Counted from the first letter of the stretch, positions 29,267 to 39,258 are shown. The stretch is 42,910 bases of DNA from Ceratorhiza oryzae-sativae (GCA_030998015.1 JARWMV010000122.1:1-42910); one strand, 5' to 3'. Notes: generated from the sequence alone by a model not told the origin. A program made the numbers and translations.

Positions 29267-30952
29267 TATTTTAAGGTTTTGTTTCAAGAGGTGAAATATC
29301 AGGATCCCTGTAAATCTAATATGACCCGTTCTCGGCGAGATAGCGGGCGTCTGATTCCGAGGTACCCTGGAACTTAAAGTTCCAGGGTACCTCGCAATAC
29401 CTCGCCGCGAACGCGGCCTCGAGATCCATACCCACGGGGGATAGTACGCCGGAATCTTCCTTCCCGTGGGGTTAGGGACCGTCGCTCCGCTCGGGCCCAT
29501 ACCCCAAGCCCGAGGCGGCCCCTCTGGCCGCGAGCCCGCGCACGCCAGGGCCGCAGCTTATCCTCTAGCTAGGGGACGGGTCGGGAATCCCTCAGGCATA
29601 CTGTTGCTCTTTAATATCTACTGAGCAATTTCACCGCTCTAAAGATAGCCATACGCTGCAGTGTTCCTCCTCTTCCCTTTCAGCATCTACCCCCCAAACA
29701 ATGCAGCGCAAGCTGCATATGTTTGGGGGTCAGATGCCACTCAAACATGTGCAGCTACGCTGCATTGTTTGAGGGGCATCCGCCCCCCAATAAGGTAATG
29801 GCCCCCCCCCCAATACGTTTGTGACGCATTGGGAGGCCATTGCCTTATTGGGGGTCACCTGCGTCTGTGGTCGTGTTCCAGGAACACGGCCGCAGACGGG
29901 AAGAGCCCGCGGCAGTAAGACTGGGGCTGGACCTTAGACCAGCATCAGTCCAAATTTCACAATATCAGGGGGCATACGGTGGAATAATTGACGGAAGTTG
30001 ATCTGGTCAGACCAACTGACTTTTTTGCAGACGTCAATTTTCCATCGGCGGGGACTGCCCCCTGTCGTGCATTAAAACATACCACGACAGTGTAAGTCAT
30101 GAAAAACATTTGGTTTAAATTTTACCCGTCCTCGATGGGACGGCCGCCCGGCCGAGATAGCGGGATCGCTGCGAAGCTGCCTCGTAGACCGGGTAACAAC
30201 TATGGCGAAATCTTAAATTTGCCGCCTCTAAACTTTGATGGGCGGCATCCAGTGCCGTCCTAACCATACCCCGCCAATCGATGTAGATTTGCCTTCGCAA
30301 ATCATCGATTAGTGGAGCCCTCCGCGCTTAGGCCGCCCTGCGGGCGATCAAAGAGCGCGGAGGGATTGAGGTTATTATTAATTAATCCGCGCAGGTCCGT
30401 TCTTAGCTCCCTCTGCAGAGGGGCGAAGATTACCAAAAAGGACTAGGCGCGGTAGGGGCCTTAACTGTACTATCAGCGGACCCAGAGGATTCGATTCCCG
30501 ACCCCCGATTTGCGCCAAATCGGACTCTTCCCTTACAGGCCCCCGCTAATCGATGTAGATTTGCCTTCGCAAATCATCGATTAGTGGGAGCCCTCCGCGC
30601 TTAGGCCGCCCTGCGGGCGATCAAAGAGCGCGGAGGGGAAGAGGTTCCCTAGCAGCGTGTACTTGTACACGCTGACGACAGGGTTAGGGTTAATCCAATT
30701 TGCCTTAGTTTTACCTTCTGGTCAACTACGATGTAATAAAACCCAAGTAGTCCACAGGGAAGTGGAAAACATGGACCTTTCGCTTCGGCTTCCATTTATC
30801 AACTCACCCTGGGCTATATAGCACTGGTTGCCGTATAAATTAGGATGGAGATTTACCTCCACCCCCCAAAAACCTAAGAAGCCCTTGGAAAATAATAAGA
30901 CCTGGCACGAAGTGACATGGGTCGACCTAAAATTGGTTTAAGTATTGAAAAT
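29267..30952. other. Spacer between two tRNA-Met genes: hairpin modules
   Basis: No gene recognised. Contents: E hairpin (29350-29400); an inverted copy of the CCCGTGGGGTATGGGCCCGA module (about 29430-29510); AAACAATGCAGCG hairpins (29690-29780); a GACGGAAGTTGATCTGGTC hairpin (29993-30052) repeated at 40568-40627; GTCGTGCATT / CCACGAC stem; ATCGATGTAGATTTGCC hairpins; and a 188-bp block 30500-30687 repeated at 35233-35420. Confidence 0.5.
30500..30687 (+). repeat. 188-bp direct repeat, copy 1
   Basis: Matches 35233-35420 over the whole length. Modules: CCGATTTGCGCCAAATCGG, AATCGATGTAGATTTGCC hairpin, CTCCGCGCTTAGGCCGCC hairpin, AGCGTGTACTTGTACACGCT, ending GACAGGGTTAGG. Confidence 0.88.
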
Positions 30953-31025
30953 AAGACCGACGGGACTTGAACCCATATCTCATCTATTATGAGCAGATTG
31001 CATTAACCGATTATGCTACAGTCTT
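30953..31025 (-). tRNA. trnM: tRNA-Met (CAT), second gene
   Basis: 73 nt. Acceptor AAGACTG / CGGTCTT; D arm GCAT-AATCGGTTA-ATGC; anticodon stem ATCTG / TAGAT with loop CTCATAA (CAT); T arm ATGGG-TTCAAGT-CCCGT. Different in sequence from the gene at 29195, so the two probably split initiator and elongator roles. Confidence 0.9.
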
Positions 31026-31660
31026 GCCCTCTGTATAGGTTTGGGAATAATGTATCTATCTCCAAAACGGTGTAAGGGCTTACAGCCCATAACCATTTTT
31101 GAGTACGGCAGCGCTCCTGTGGGCCCTCTGCGGACTTCATGGGAGCCCTAATTATATAATCAATGAAAAAAAAAAAACGCAATTTATTTTAAAATCTTAC
31201 TATTAACAAATTTTGTTCACAACTTTGATAAACCAATAAACAAAATTATAGACAAACATAATCTTCAAGTGCAATAGACCCCCAATGCATTGGGAGGCCA
31301 TTGCCTTGTTGGGGGTCTACGGCACGGGTAAGCCTCTCGAGGCAGTCTTACTGCCGAGGTATTGCGAGGTAGCCTGGACCCCAGAGGTTCCAGGCTACCT
31401 CGGAATCAGGCGCCTCCCGTGGTGGATGGGCCCGAGCGTAGCGACGGTCCTCACCACCACGGGGGGTACGATAGAGCGGCCGATTGCGGCAGCGTACTAC
31501 TAATTTTCGAAAATTGGGGTTTCTTTTATGTTTTTGCCTAAGCGGCTGCAACTGTGCCCACTCATAACTTACTTAGTACACGATGTATGTTGCTTATTCC
31601 GTTATGATAGAAAATAAAGACTTTAGTTAATTTGTACAGATCTTATTAAATAGAAGAATA
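31026..31660. other. Spacer with H module
   Basis: Holds the ACTTACAGCCCATAACCA-type module (31078-31110); an AT-rich run with A12 near 31165-31179; a small hairpin AGACCCCCAATGCATTGGG; the GGTAGCCTGGACCCCAGAGG hairpin (31370-31405); and an H module (31410-31500) that matches 28000-28085. No gene. Confidence 0.45.
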
Positions 31661-31830
31661 ACTCTAATCCGGATTCGAACCCCGCCGCTTTAAAGCGGCG
31701 GCCGGGAGTCACGCTCGCGGGGATACGCAATTCCTGTATTCTACCCCGAGCTCTCATGAGAGCTCGCCTGCTCGGCCGCTACATCGTTAGATGGAGCGAT
31801 CTACAGCAGGCGGGTGTTAAACTATAAGAA
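31661..31830 (-). pseudogene. tRNA-like sequence interrupted by GC hairpins
   Basis: On the minus strand the ends look like a tRNA: 5' ATTCTTA TA GTTTAAC and 3' GGTTCGAATCC GGATTAGAGT, with the two acceptor strands pairing at six of seven positions. Between them lie GGTAGAATACAGGAATTGCG and several perfect stems that do not belong in a tRNA: CGCCTGCT / AGCAGGCG, GAGCTCTCATGAGAGCTC and CCGCCGCTTTAAAGCGGCGG. Deleting the stems brings the piece near tRNA size, but no clean anticodon arm results (TGC or GCG readings are both poor). It is either a dead tRNA or one whose hairpins are removed from the RNA. Confidence 0.35.
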
Positions 31831-31864
31831 TTTGAAGCTGCTCCCGGAGGGTAATTTAGTTTAA

Positions 31865-31962
31865 CCCCAAATTGGGGGTGTAGATTTGCCTGCGCAAATC
31901 ACCCCCAATTTAGGAGTCCTCAGCGCTTAGGCCGCGCCTAAAGGCGCGATCAGAGAGTTGGA
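31865..31962 (+). repeat. Family G double hairpin
   Basis: Same unit as 728-825. Confidence 0.85.
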
Positions 31963-32013
31963 TTTATAAAATTTAGGGTCCCGCAGCTACGCTGCGGGAC
32001 GCCATGTATATTT

Positions 32014-32098
32014 TGAGCTAAGTAGGAATCGAACCTACCCCGACGAACACGTCAATTTTTTTACAGAAAACCCCAATTACCATTCTGGCATCAGCTCA
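32014..32098 (-). tRNA. trnY: tRNA-Tyr (GTA)
   Basis: 85 nt with a long variable arm. Acceptor TGAGCTG / TAGCTCA type; anticodon stem GTTTT / AAAAT with loop CTGTAAA (GTA); variable stem GACG / CGTC; T arm GTAGG-TTCGATT-CCTAC. Confidence 0.9.
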
Positions 32099-32639
32099 AT
32101 ATTTATTCGTCTTTTATTTCCCCAACGATCGGGCGACGATTTCCCTACTGCCCCCCAAACATGTGCAGCTACGCTGCATTGTTTGAGGGGCATCCGCCCC
32201 CCAATAATGCAATGGCCTCCCAATGCGTTACCAAGCCTGTAAGGCACGCCCTACGGGCCAACGTATTGGGGGTCAATTGTTGGGGGTCTACGGAAATCAT
32301 CCCGATCGGTAGGCGCTGCCCGAGCGTGGGCCGCGCTAAGGCGCGATCTACGCTCGGGAGTTTTTTATCCCATAGTGTCCGTAATATATCGGCAAGGTAG
32401 ACAAGTTGTAGTTCATTTTCTGTCACCTTAATAGTCAAAAATGAGTCCCCCTAAAATTATCACCCTTCAATGAAGGGTAGATTAGTTCGTAGGGCCGAAC
32501 CACCCTGAGTTGAAGGTGGAACTACGGTCCCCTTGATAATTTTAAACCCCTTGGCAAATTAGTCTGGCCTCTATCTCGGTCAACATCGTTCCGTGGTTTG
32601 CTTCCATGCAAGATTTATAAAATCTTGCTGGACCTGTAT

Positions 32640-33022
32640 CCGCCGGCGTTAGAGGGAATCCTAAAGATTCCCTCGTAGAAAATGACGACCGTTCGTCATT
32701 TTCAGCCGGCGGCTAAATATCGATATTATGCCGCGCACTAGCAATCGCAAACGGTTGCGATTGCTCACGTTGGTTGGTGGGACAAGTCCCACCAGCAACT
32801 AACGCGCGCGGGCCCCCGCTCTATCGGCTAAAATCTTAGGTGTAACCCAAGATTTCAGCCGCCCTGCCTAGAGAACTGCGCTTTAGCGCACGTCTTGGCA
32901 GGGGTAATAAAGCGGAGGGTCAACGACCCGTGGGCATTGTTAACGAGGCCGCGTTCGCGGCGAGCCGCGCGCACGCCAGGGCCGCCTTGGCAAGCCAAGG
33001 CGTTCGCAGGCGTGCACGGGTC
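32640..33022 (+). repeat. Family A + B1 block
   Basis: A at 32640-32811 and B1 with the nested CCCTGCC hairpin at 32812-33022. Confidence 0.9.
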
Positions 33023-33194
33023 CCGCCGGCGTTAGAGGGAATCCTAAAGATTCCCTCGTAGAAAATGACGACCGTTCGTCATTTTCAGCCGGCGGCTAAA
33101 TATCGATATTATGCCGCGCACTAGCAATCGCAAACGGTTGCGATTGCTCACGTTGGTTGGTGGGACAAGTCCCACCAGCAACTAACGCGCGCGG
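33023..33194 (+). repeat. Family A element
   Basis: 172 bp, directly abutting the B1 unit, so two A copies flank one B1 (A-B1-A), like a composite unit. Confidence 0.93.
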
Positions 33195-33360
33195 ACGCTA
33201 AACCACGGTTCGACTCAAGCTTCGGAGCCGTCTGTGTACGGCTTAAGCCGCACACAGACGTCTCCTCTACAAGCGTGAAATTGTTGCACGTACGTGCAAC
33301 AACTTCAGAGTAGTTGATACGAGATAGGGTAGGGTTCAGCTTCATAGATGCCTTAAAAAT

Positions 33361-33431
33361 GCTCCGAGAGAGAATCGAACGCCCGTCACTATTACTTCAC
33401 AATAGTGCTTTCACCACTAAGCTATCGGAGC
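33361..33431 (-). tRNA. trnF: tRNA-Phe (GAA)
   Basis: 71 nt. Acceptor GCTCCGA / TCGGAGC; anticodon stem CTATT / AATAG; loop GTGAAGT gives anticodon GAA. The T stem GGGCG / CTCTC has one C-T mismatch. Confidence 0.85.
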
Positions 33432-33482
33432 TTGACTTATAAGGGTCACTAAATTTAACCCCTGCGACCCTAGATCCGCTCC

Positions 33483-33654
33483 CCGCCGGCGTTAGAGGGA
33501 ATCCTAAAGATTCCCTCGTAGAAAATGACGACCGTTCGTCATTTTCAGCCGGCGGCTAAATATCGATATTATGCCGCGCACTAGCAATCGCAAACGGTTG
33601 CGATTGCTCACGTTGGTTGGTGGGACAAGTCCCACCAGCAACTAACGCGCGCGG
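33483..33654 (+). repeat. Family A element
   Basis: 172 bp, between tRNA-Phe and tRNA-Ala; left flank CGCTCC, the same as at 36648-36819. Confidence 0.93.
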
Positions 33655-33738
33655 CAATGTCAGGGGTCTACTGACCCCCAAACATGTGCAGCTACGCTGC
33701 ATTGTTTGGTGGGCAGCAACCCCCCGATATTGTAATGC

Positions 33739-33785
33739 CCGCCGGCGTTAGAGGGAATCCTAAAGATTCCCTCTAACGCGCGCGG
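33739..33785 (+). repeat. 47-bp deletion derivative of family A
   Basis: Only the first hairpin (GAGGGAATCC / GATTCCCTC) and the terminal inverted repeats remain: CCGCCGGCGTTAG ... CTAACGCGCGCGG. An identical derivative is at 41901-41947. Confidence 0.9.
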
Positions 33786-33907
33786 CAATGTCAGGGGTCT
33801 ACGGTGACCGAGCCTGTGGGCGGCTAAAGCCGCCCACAGTCGAGGTGAAATTTGGACTCTGATTGCTCGGAATCAAAGTCCTTACTGCCGCGGGGTGTAT
33901 TAAGCTT

Positions 33908-33976
33908 GGAGAAAGATAGAATCGAACTATCATCTTTGTGATGCAAACACAATAGATTACCATTATCATATTCCCC
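33908..33976 (-). tRNA. trnA: tRNA-Ala (TGC)
   Basis: 69 nt. Acceptor GGGGAAT / TTTCTCC with one G-U pair and one mismatch; anticodon stem TTGTG / CACAA with loop TTTGCAT (TGC); T arm GATAG-TTCGATT-CTATC. Confidence 0.82.
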
Positions 33977-34632
33977 CTTCAATGTAAATTGATTGGGTTT
34001 TCCCCGGAACTTTGCAGGGCCGATTTCTTCGAAATCGATCGTAGCAGAGGTCGTATTATATTTCTTTTATTGAAATATCGGCGATTTTTTGAGGACAGCA
34101 CTGAGTGCTGCCCATAAAATTTAAGCCGCGTCCTTATTTTTCCTCCGGAGGGTTCTACGAACCCGCCCTCGCCTGAGTCAACGCTCCGCGCTGATCCAGG
34201 CGAGTACGGGAAATATTCTCACCCTAGATGATTTATTTGTGACGCTTCATTTCCAATTTATCAGCTCACCTTGGACTGGGTAGTACTGGTTTTGTCGTAT
34301 ATATTCATCATAATCAAGGGTGGAGACTAATTTCCTCCCCAGAAGAACTTCATTTTTAGGGAAACCCCCCGCGCCGGGAATATTATCATGGCGCGGTTAT
34401 GCCCACACGACTGCGTCACTCAATGACAACTGACCCCCAAACATGTGCAGCTACGCTGCATTGTTTGGGGGGCAGTAGGTTCTTTCCACAACCTGCATAT
34501 CTGGCGGGGCTTATCTGGATTACCCTTACTTTCACCAAAATGGTGTAAAAACTTACAGCCCATAACCAATTTGGAGTACTGCAGTTAAAATATAGCACGT
34601 TTTCCAGATTGAAATTAAATCTTCAGAATTTT
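33977..34632. other. Spacer between tRNA-Ala and tRNA-Lys
   Basis: No gene. A segment at about 34241-34345 (TCAGCTCACC ... GTAGTACTGGTT ... GGTGGAGA) resembles 30771-30880. An AAACATGTGCAGC hairpin is at 34434-34473 and the ACTTACAGCCCATAACC module at 34545-34585. Confidence 0.45.
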
Positions 34633-34704
34633 GGAAACAAGTGGGTTCGAACCACTGACGTTCTCCTTAAAAGGGAGACACTCAACCACCCGAGTTCTGT
34701 TTCC
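34633..34704 (-). tRNA. trnK: tRNA-Lys (TTT)
   Basis: 72 nt. Perfect acceptor GGAAACA / TGTTTCC; anticodon stem TCTCC / GGAGA with loop CTTTTAA (TTT); T arm GTGGG / CCCAC type around TTCGAAC. Confidence 0.92.
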
Positions 34705-35232
34705 TTTGAATTTGACCTGTACTCGCCTGGATCAGCGCTGTGCGCTGGCCTGGCTGAAATAGCGGGCTCGATATCCAAACCCACGGGTTAAAGTACGCTG
34801 AAATATTCCCTCCCGTGGGGTTAGGGACCGTCGCTCCGCTCGGGCCCATACCCCACGCCCGAGGCGGCCCCTCTGGCCGCGAGGTATTGCTCGGAATCAG
34901 ACGCCGGCCGCGCTGGGGACGCCCGGTGGTTTTGGGCCCTAGTGCCCCCCCCCAAGTGGGGGGTCAATGGCGCCACAAGTTTTGTGGCGCGCATTGCAAT
35001 CATTGGGGGTCCATTTCCATCCATTATGGGAAAGGGTCGACGGTAAGAACAATTCCTTGTTCAAATCTAAAAAAAAAACAAAGGATTACACCGATGACTT
35101 GGTGTGAGACAGCCGGAACCGTCTGTTTACCACTTCTGATCATCAAAGATGACACAGGAGGCCCTCCGGGGTCGCGGTATACAGGATTTCCGTCCTTGAA
35201 GGTAATCCAACAGAAGAACGACTCAGATTCCT

Positions 35233-35420
35233 GACCCCCGATTTGCGCCAAATCGGACTCTTCCCTTACAGGCCCCCGCTAATCGATGTAGATTTGCCTT
35301 CGCAAATCATCGATTAGTGGGAGCCCTCCGCGCTTAGGCCGCCCTGCGGGCGATCAAAGAGCGCGGAGGGGAAGAGGTTCCCTAGCAGCGTGTACTTGTA
35401 CACGCTGACGACAGGGTTAG
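35233..35420 (+). repeat. 188-bp direct repeat, copy 2
   Basis: Same as 30500-30687. Confidence 0.88.
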
Positions 35421-35656
35421 GCTTAATTCAGCAGATAAAACAAATTGTAATAGCTCTGATTTCCCCCCTCTGCTGATAAAATTTTGCTTACCCGTGCCCG
35501 CCTACGATCGCAGCTCCGCCTCAAGTTATATTTATTTAAGGATAAGATACGGTAACACAGCACATTTGGAAAATGTAACCCGTCTTCGCCGGAGACCGTC
35601 GTGTAGCGACGGCCCCGGCATAAATTCTAGGTTATACCTCCCCACTGAATCGTCGC

Positions 35657-35828
35657 CCGCCGGCGTTAGAGGGAATCCTAAAGATTCCCTCGTAGAAAAT
35701 GACGACCGTTCGTCATTTTCAGCCGGCGGCTAAATATCGATATTATGCCGCGCACTAGCAATCGCAAACGGTTGCGATTGCTCACGTTGGTTGGTGGGAC
35801 AAGTCCCACCAGCAACTAACGCGCGCGG
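35657..35828 (+). repeat. Family A element in a larger inverted duplication
   Basis: With flanks, 35648-36055 (A then D) is repeated in inverse orientation at about 39050-39457. Confidence 0.93.
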
Positions 35829-35849
35829 GCCTTCGCAAAGCACCGATTC

Positions 35850-36052
35850 TTGACCCGTCCCCTAGAAGTTGTTGCACGTACGTGCAACAATTTCACGCTT
35901 GTAGAGGAGACGTCTGTGTGCGGCTTAAGCCGTACACAGACGGCTCCGAAGCACTCCGCGCTTAGGCCGCCCTGCGGGCGATCAAAGAGCGCGGAGGGGA
36001 AGAGGTTCCCTAGCAGCGTGTACTTGTACACGCTGACGACAGGGTTAGGGTA
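35850..36052 (-). repeat. Family D composite element
   Basis: Reverse orientation of 23684-23877. Confidence 0.87.
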
Positions 36053-36536
36053 GGAGATTTACAAAGATCGTTCGCTGCCAGAGGGGCGGCCTCGGAACCT
36101 GCATCCGGGTTATATGTGCGCCGAAATATTTCCCCTGATTGTCAGGAGGACCCTCCATAAAGGGCGTGGGCCCAGGCTAAATCAAGGGAGCAACCCCGCC
36201 GGGACCGAAGGGCTCCTTGGGGATCCGGAGAGGGTCTGAAGGACTTGATCTGGACAGACCAACTAAATTAAAAAGCAGACTTGGTTGGATTTGCCGCCTC
36301 TCTAACTTGATGGACGGCATCCAATGCCGTCCCTTCCTAAATTGAAGTATGACCCCTATTTTTCCTGACCCGTCCCCTAGAAGTTGTTGCACGTACGTGC
36401 AACAATTTCACGCTTGTAGAGGAGACGTCTGTGTGCGGCTTAAGCCGTACACAGACGGCTCCGAAGCTTGAGGGTGAATACTCTTCGACAGGGTTAGGGT
36501 AGCTTTTCATTGACCGCAGGCCCGGAGAAATATTGA

Positions 36537-36612
36537 TTTTCCCTTGGGTTTTCCCTTGGGTTTTCCCTTGGGTTTTCCCTTGGGTTTTCCCTTGGGTTTT
36601 CCCTTGGGTTTT
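36537..36612 (+). repeat. Tandem repeat, 6 x 12 bp
   Basis: Six copies of TTTTCCCTTGGG, followed by TTTTCGGG. Confidence 0.93.
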
Positions 36613-36647
36613 CGGGCGGAGCCCCTGCGAGCCACCCGGCCCGCTCC

Positions 36648-36819
36648 CCGCGCGCGTTAGTTGCTGGTGGGACTTGTCCCACCAACCAACGTGAGCAATC
36701 GCAACCGTTTGCGATTGCTAGTGCGCGGCATAATATCGATATTTAGCCGCCGGCTGAAAATGACGAACGGTCGTCATTTTCTACGAGGGAATCTTTAGGA
36801 TTCCCTCTAACGCCGGCGG
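36648..36819 (-). repeat. Family A element
   Basis: 172 bp, minus orientation, just 3' of tRNA-Gln on the minus strand. Confidence 0.93.
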
Positions 36820-36853
36820 GGAGCGGATATAGGGCCGCAGGGGTTAATTTACC

Positions 36854-36929
36854 TGAGTCGACCAGATTCGAACTGGTATGCGAAGCCAACGCCAAAGATT
36901 GGTGTTTTTCCTAATTAAACTACAACTCA
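36854..36929 (-). tRNA. trnQ: tRNA-Gln (TTG)
   Basis: 76 nt. Acceptor TGAGTTG / CGACTCA; anticodon stem CCAAT / GTTGG; loop CTTTGGC (TTG); T arm CCAG-TTCGAAT-CTGG. Confidence 0.9.
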
Positions 36930-38765
36930 TAATATAACCCGTCCTAGGTGAGAACTACGATCTCATCAATAATATAACCCCATTTTGTTTAAGGACCGAA
37001 GGCCCATGACCCGCCGCCGTATGGACTTTGATTCCGAGGTAGCCTGGAACCTCGGGGTCCAGGCTACCTCGCAATACCCCGCCTCCTGGATCTCTAGAGA
37101 TCCAGGGAGCGGAGCTGCCTCAGCTGCCTAAGCTGCCCTAGAGGGACAGGAGGCGGCGGAAGGGCCGGCGAACGATCGTGCAAGCACGATCCTCCGCCGG
37201 CCCGGTTCCGATTCGAAGAATCCGGAATATTACTTTTTCGCTACCGCGCAAAGAGAACCATTGCGAGATCTTTACCCGGAGCTAGCGAAAAACTTGGAAT
37301 TTAACCATGTTTGCCAATTCTGAACAACTCAGAAGTCCTTATAGACTTAAGATGGGACCAGAAGGGGGAAACCTATATAATTTCCGGAAGGTAATACTTT
37401 CCCCCTGCAAAAAGCCTAGGTACAATTAATTATACCTAGGACTTTTTGCCGGAAGAGCGCTAAAGCGGCCGTGGGCGGCAGGGGACTCCGTATTATCGTA
37501 ATTTTCAATAGAGACCCCTCCGCGCTCTTTGATCGCCCGCAGGGCGGCCTAAGCGCGGAGGGCTCCAATAATCGGCGAGGTATTGCGAGGTACCCTGGAA
37601 CTTTAAGTTCCAGGGTACCTCGGAATCAGACGCCGGCCGCGCTGGGGACGCCCGAAATGCACCTTTACGGTGGTTTTGGGCCCTAGTGCCCCCCCAAGTG
37701 GGGGTCAATGGCGCCACAAGTTTTGTGGCGCGCATTGCAATCATTGGGGGTCCATTTGAAAGGGTCGACGGTTACATTTTGTTAGTTGCTCAATTTTAAA
37801 ATAGTGTACCTAAATTTTCCCCCAATTAAATCAAATGGAATAGATCTATCCTTTTTCATGTAATATATTTAAAATCGATCTTTAATATGTTCTCATTTTA
37901 TGTAGCGGTTAAGTTCTGTTTTTTTTTTATAAAAAACTATGTCTCTTTTATATTAATTAAAAAGAGTCGGTCTGAACATACCAACTCAATACTGGAGGAA
38001 TTTAATCCTCCTCCATTAGCAAGAGAAAAACGAATGGCTAAGCTTAATCAATCAATCCCTCGAGAATCGATGTAGATTTGCCTTCGCAAATCATCGATTC
38101 TCGGCGAGGTATTGCAATACCTCGCCGCTTCGCGGCCTCGCGCTCCCCTCCGGCGCCTGATTCCGAGGAATCAGGCGCCTCCCGTGGGGTATGGGCCCGA
38201 GCGGACCGACGGTCCCTAACCCCACGGGAGGGAATAAAATAAATTCACATTCGGTGCCTAGATTTAGAGGGCCACGTAAAGCGCGGAGTATTTCTTGTTT
38301 TCCAGGTGGAGATTCATTTTTGCAGCGCGCTATGCGGCTGCCCAGCAGCGCGCTATGCGGCTGCCCAGCAGCGCGCTATGCGGCTGCCCAGCAGCGCGCT
38401 ATGCGGCTGCCCAGCAGCGCGCTATGCGGCTGCCCAGCAGCGCGCTATGCGGCTGCCCAGCAGCGCGCTATGCGGCTGCCCAGCAGCGCGCTATGCGGCT
38501 GCCCAGCAGCGCGCTATGCGGCTGCCCAGCAGCGCGCTATGCGGCTGCCCAGCAGCGCGCTATGCGGCTGCCCAGCAGCGCGCTATGCGGCTGCCCAGCA
38601 GCGCGCTATGCGGCTGCCCAGAAGACCTAATAAATTAGTCTGGTCTCTATCTCGGTCAACATCGTTCCGTGGTTTGCTTCCATGCAAGATTTATAAAATC
38701 TTGCTGGACCTGTATCCGCCGGCGGGCTGCCCTAGAGTAATTGACACGAGATAGGGTTTATAAGT
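36930..38765. other. Spacer between tRNA-Gln and tRNA-Thr
   Basis: Contents: GGTAGCCTGGAACC hairpin (37038-37070), CTGGATCTCTAGAGATCCAG (37085-37104), AAGCCTAGGTACAATTAATT stem (37413-37447), E hairpin and leader module (37514-37772), AT-rich 37780-38050, ATCGATGTAGATTTGCC hairpin (38065-38105), CCCGTGGGGTATGG module (38177-38236), the 23-bp tandem array, and the structured 95-bp segment (38630-38716). No gene. Confidence 0.55.
38324..38622 (+). repeat. Tandem repeat, 13 x 23 bp
   Basis: Thirteen identical units AGCGCGCTATGCGGCTGCCC-AGC. Because 23 is not a multiple of three, all three forward frames stay open and give 23-residue repeats; these are not genes. Confidence 0.93.
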
Positions 38766-38837
38766 GCCGAAAGTTGGAGTTGAACCAAGCATTTAAATCT
38801 TACAAGGAAATCGTTTTACCAATTAAACTATTTCGGC
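38766..38837 (-). tRNA. trnT: tRNA-Thr (TGT)
   Basis: 72 nt. Perfect acceptor GCCGAAA / TTTCGGC; D stem GTTT / AAAC; loop CTTGTAA (TGT). The anticodon stem ATTTC / GATTT has T-T mismatches and the T stem one C-C, so the gene may be weakened or its RNA edited. Confidence 0.75.
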
Positions 38838-39052
38838 GGTAGGGTTGTGGTCCTGACCCAGGGAAAATAAAACCCCCGGAAAGCGGGAAGGGGACTTAAA
38901 GACCAATTTTGTAAAGCATCATTGAAGGCATTATGTTCTTTAACAATTCTCCGCGCTCTTTGATCGCCCGAAGGGCGGCCTAAGCGGGGGCTCGTCTTGT
39001 GGCGCGCATTGCAATCATTGGGGAGCAGCTGAAAGGGAAGAGAGAGAACTCC

Positions 39053-39258
39053 TACCCTAACCCTGTCGTCAGCGTGTACAAGTACACGCTGCTAGGGAAC
39101 CTCTTCCCCTCCGCGCTCTTTGATCGCCCGCAGGGCGGCCTAAGCGCGGAGTGCTTCGGAGCCGTCTGTGTACGGCTTAAGCCGCACACAGACGTCTCCT
39201 CTACAAGCGTGAAATTGTTGCACGTACGTGCAACAACTTCTAGGGGACGGGTCAAGAA
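39053..39258 (+). repeat. Family D composite element
   Basis: Inverse partner of 35850-36052; with the adjoining A (39277-39448) it makes a ~405-bp inverted duplicate. Confidence 0.87.

Larger units (their letters stand above)
32099..33360. other. Spacer filled by hairpin elements
   Basis: AAACATGTGCAGC hairpin and a rearranged C-like hairpin (about 32150-32290), a CTGCCCGAGCGTGGGC hairpin (32310-32360), a structured 95-bp segment (about 32560-32640) repeated at about 38630-38716, A+B1 (32640-33022), another A (33023-33194), and a partial D (33217-33306). Confidence 0.6.
34705..36853. other. 2.1-kb spacer between tRNA-Lys and tRNA-Gln
   Basis: Made of modules found elsewhere: inverted CCCGTGGGGTATGGGCCCGA (34794-34860), the leader module shared with 345-505 (34890-35043), the 188-bp repeat (35233-35420), A (35657-35828), D (35850-36052), partial D (36366-36505), a 12-bp tandem array (36537-36612) and A (36648-36819). 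No gene recognised. Confidence 0.6.

Noticed and set aside
29960..30052. GGAATAATTGACGGAAG as small-subunit rRNA
   Set aside because: It is one arm of a hairpin with CAGACGTCAATT and is repeated at 40568; the surrounding sequence is not rRNA.
30385..30475. A possible tRNA on the minus strand (GTCCGCTGATAGTACAG ... AACGGAC)
   Set aside because: The ends pair at six of seven positions, but no T arm or anticodon arm can be drawn.
38191..38754. Long open frames with 23-residue repeats (RAMRLPSSALCGCPAARYAAAQQ type)
   Set aside because: They come from the 23-bp tandem array, which stays open in all three forward frames; no start context or homology.
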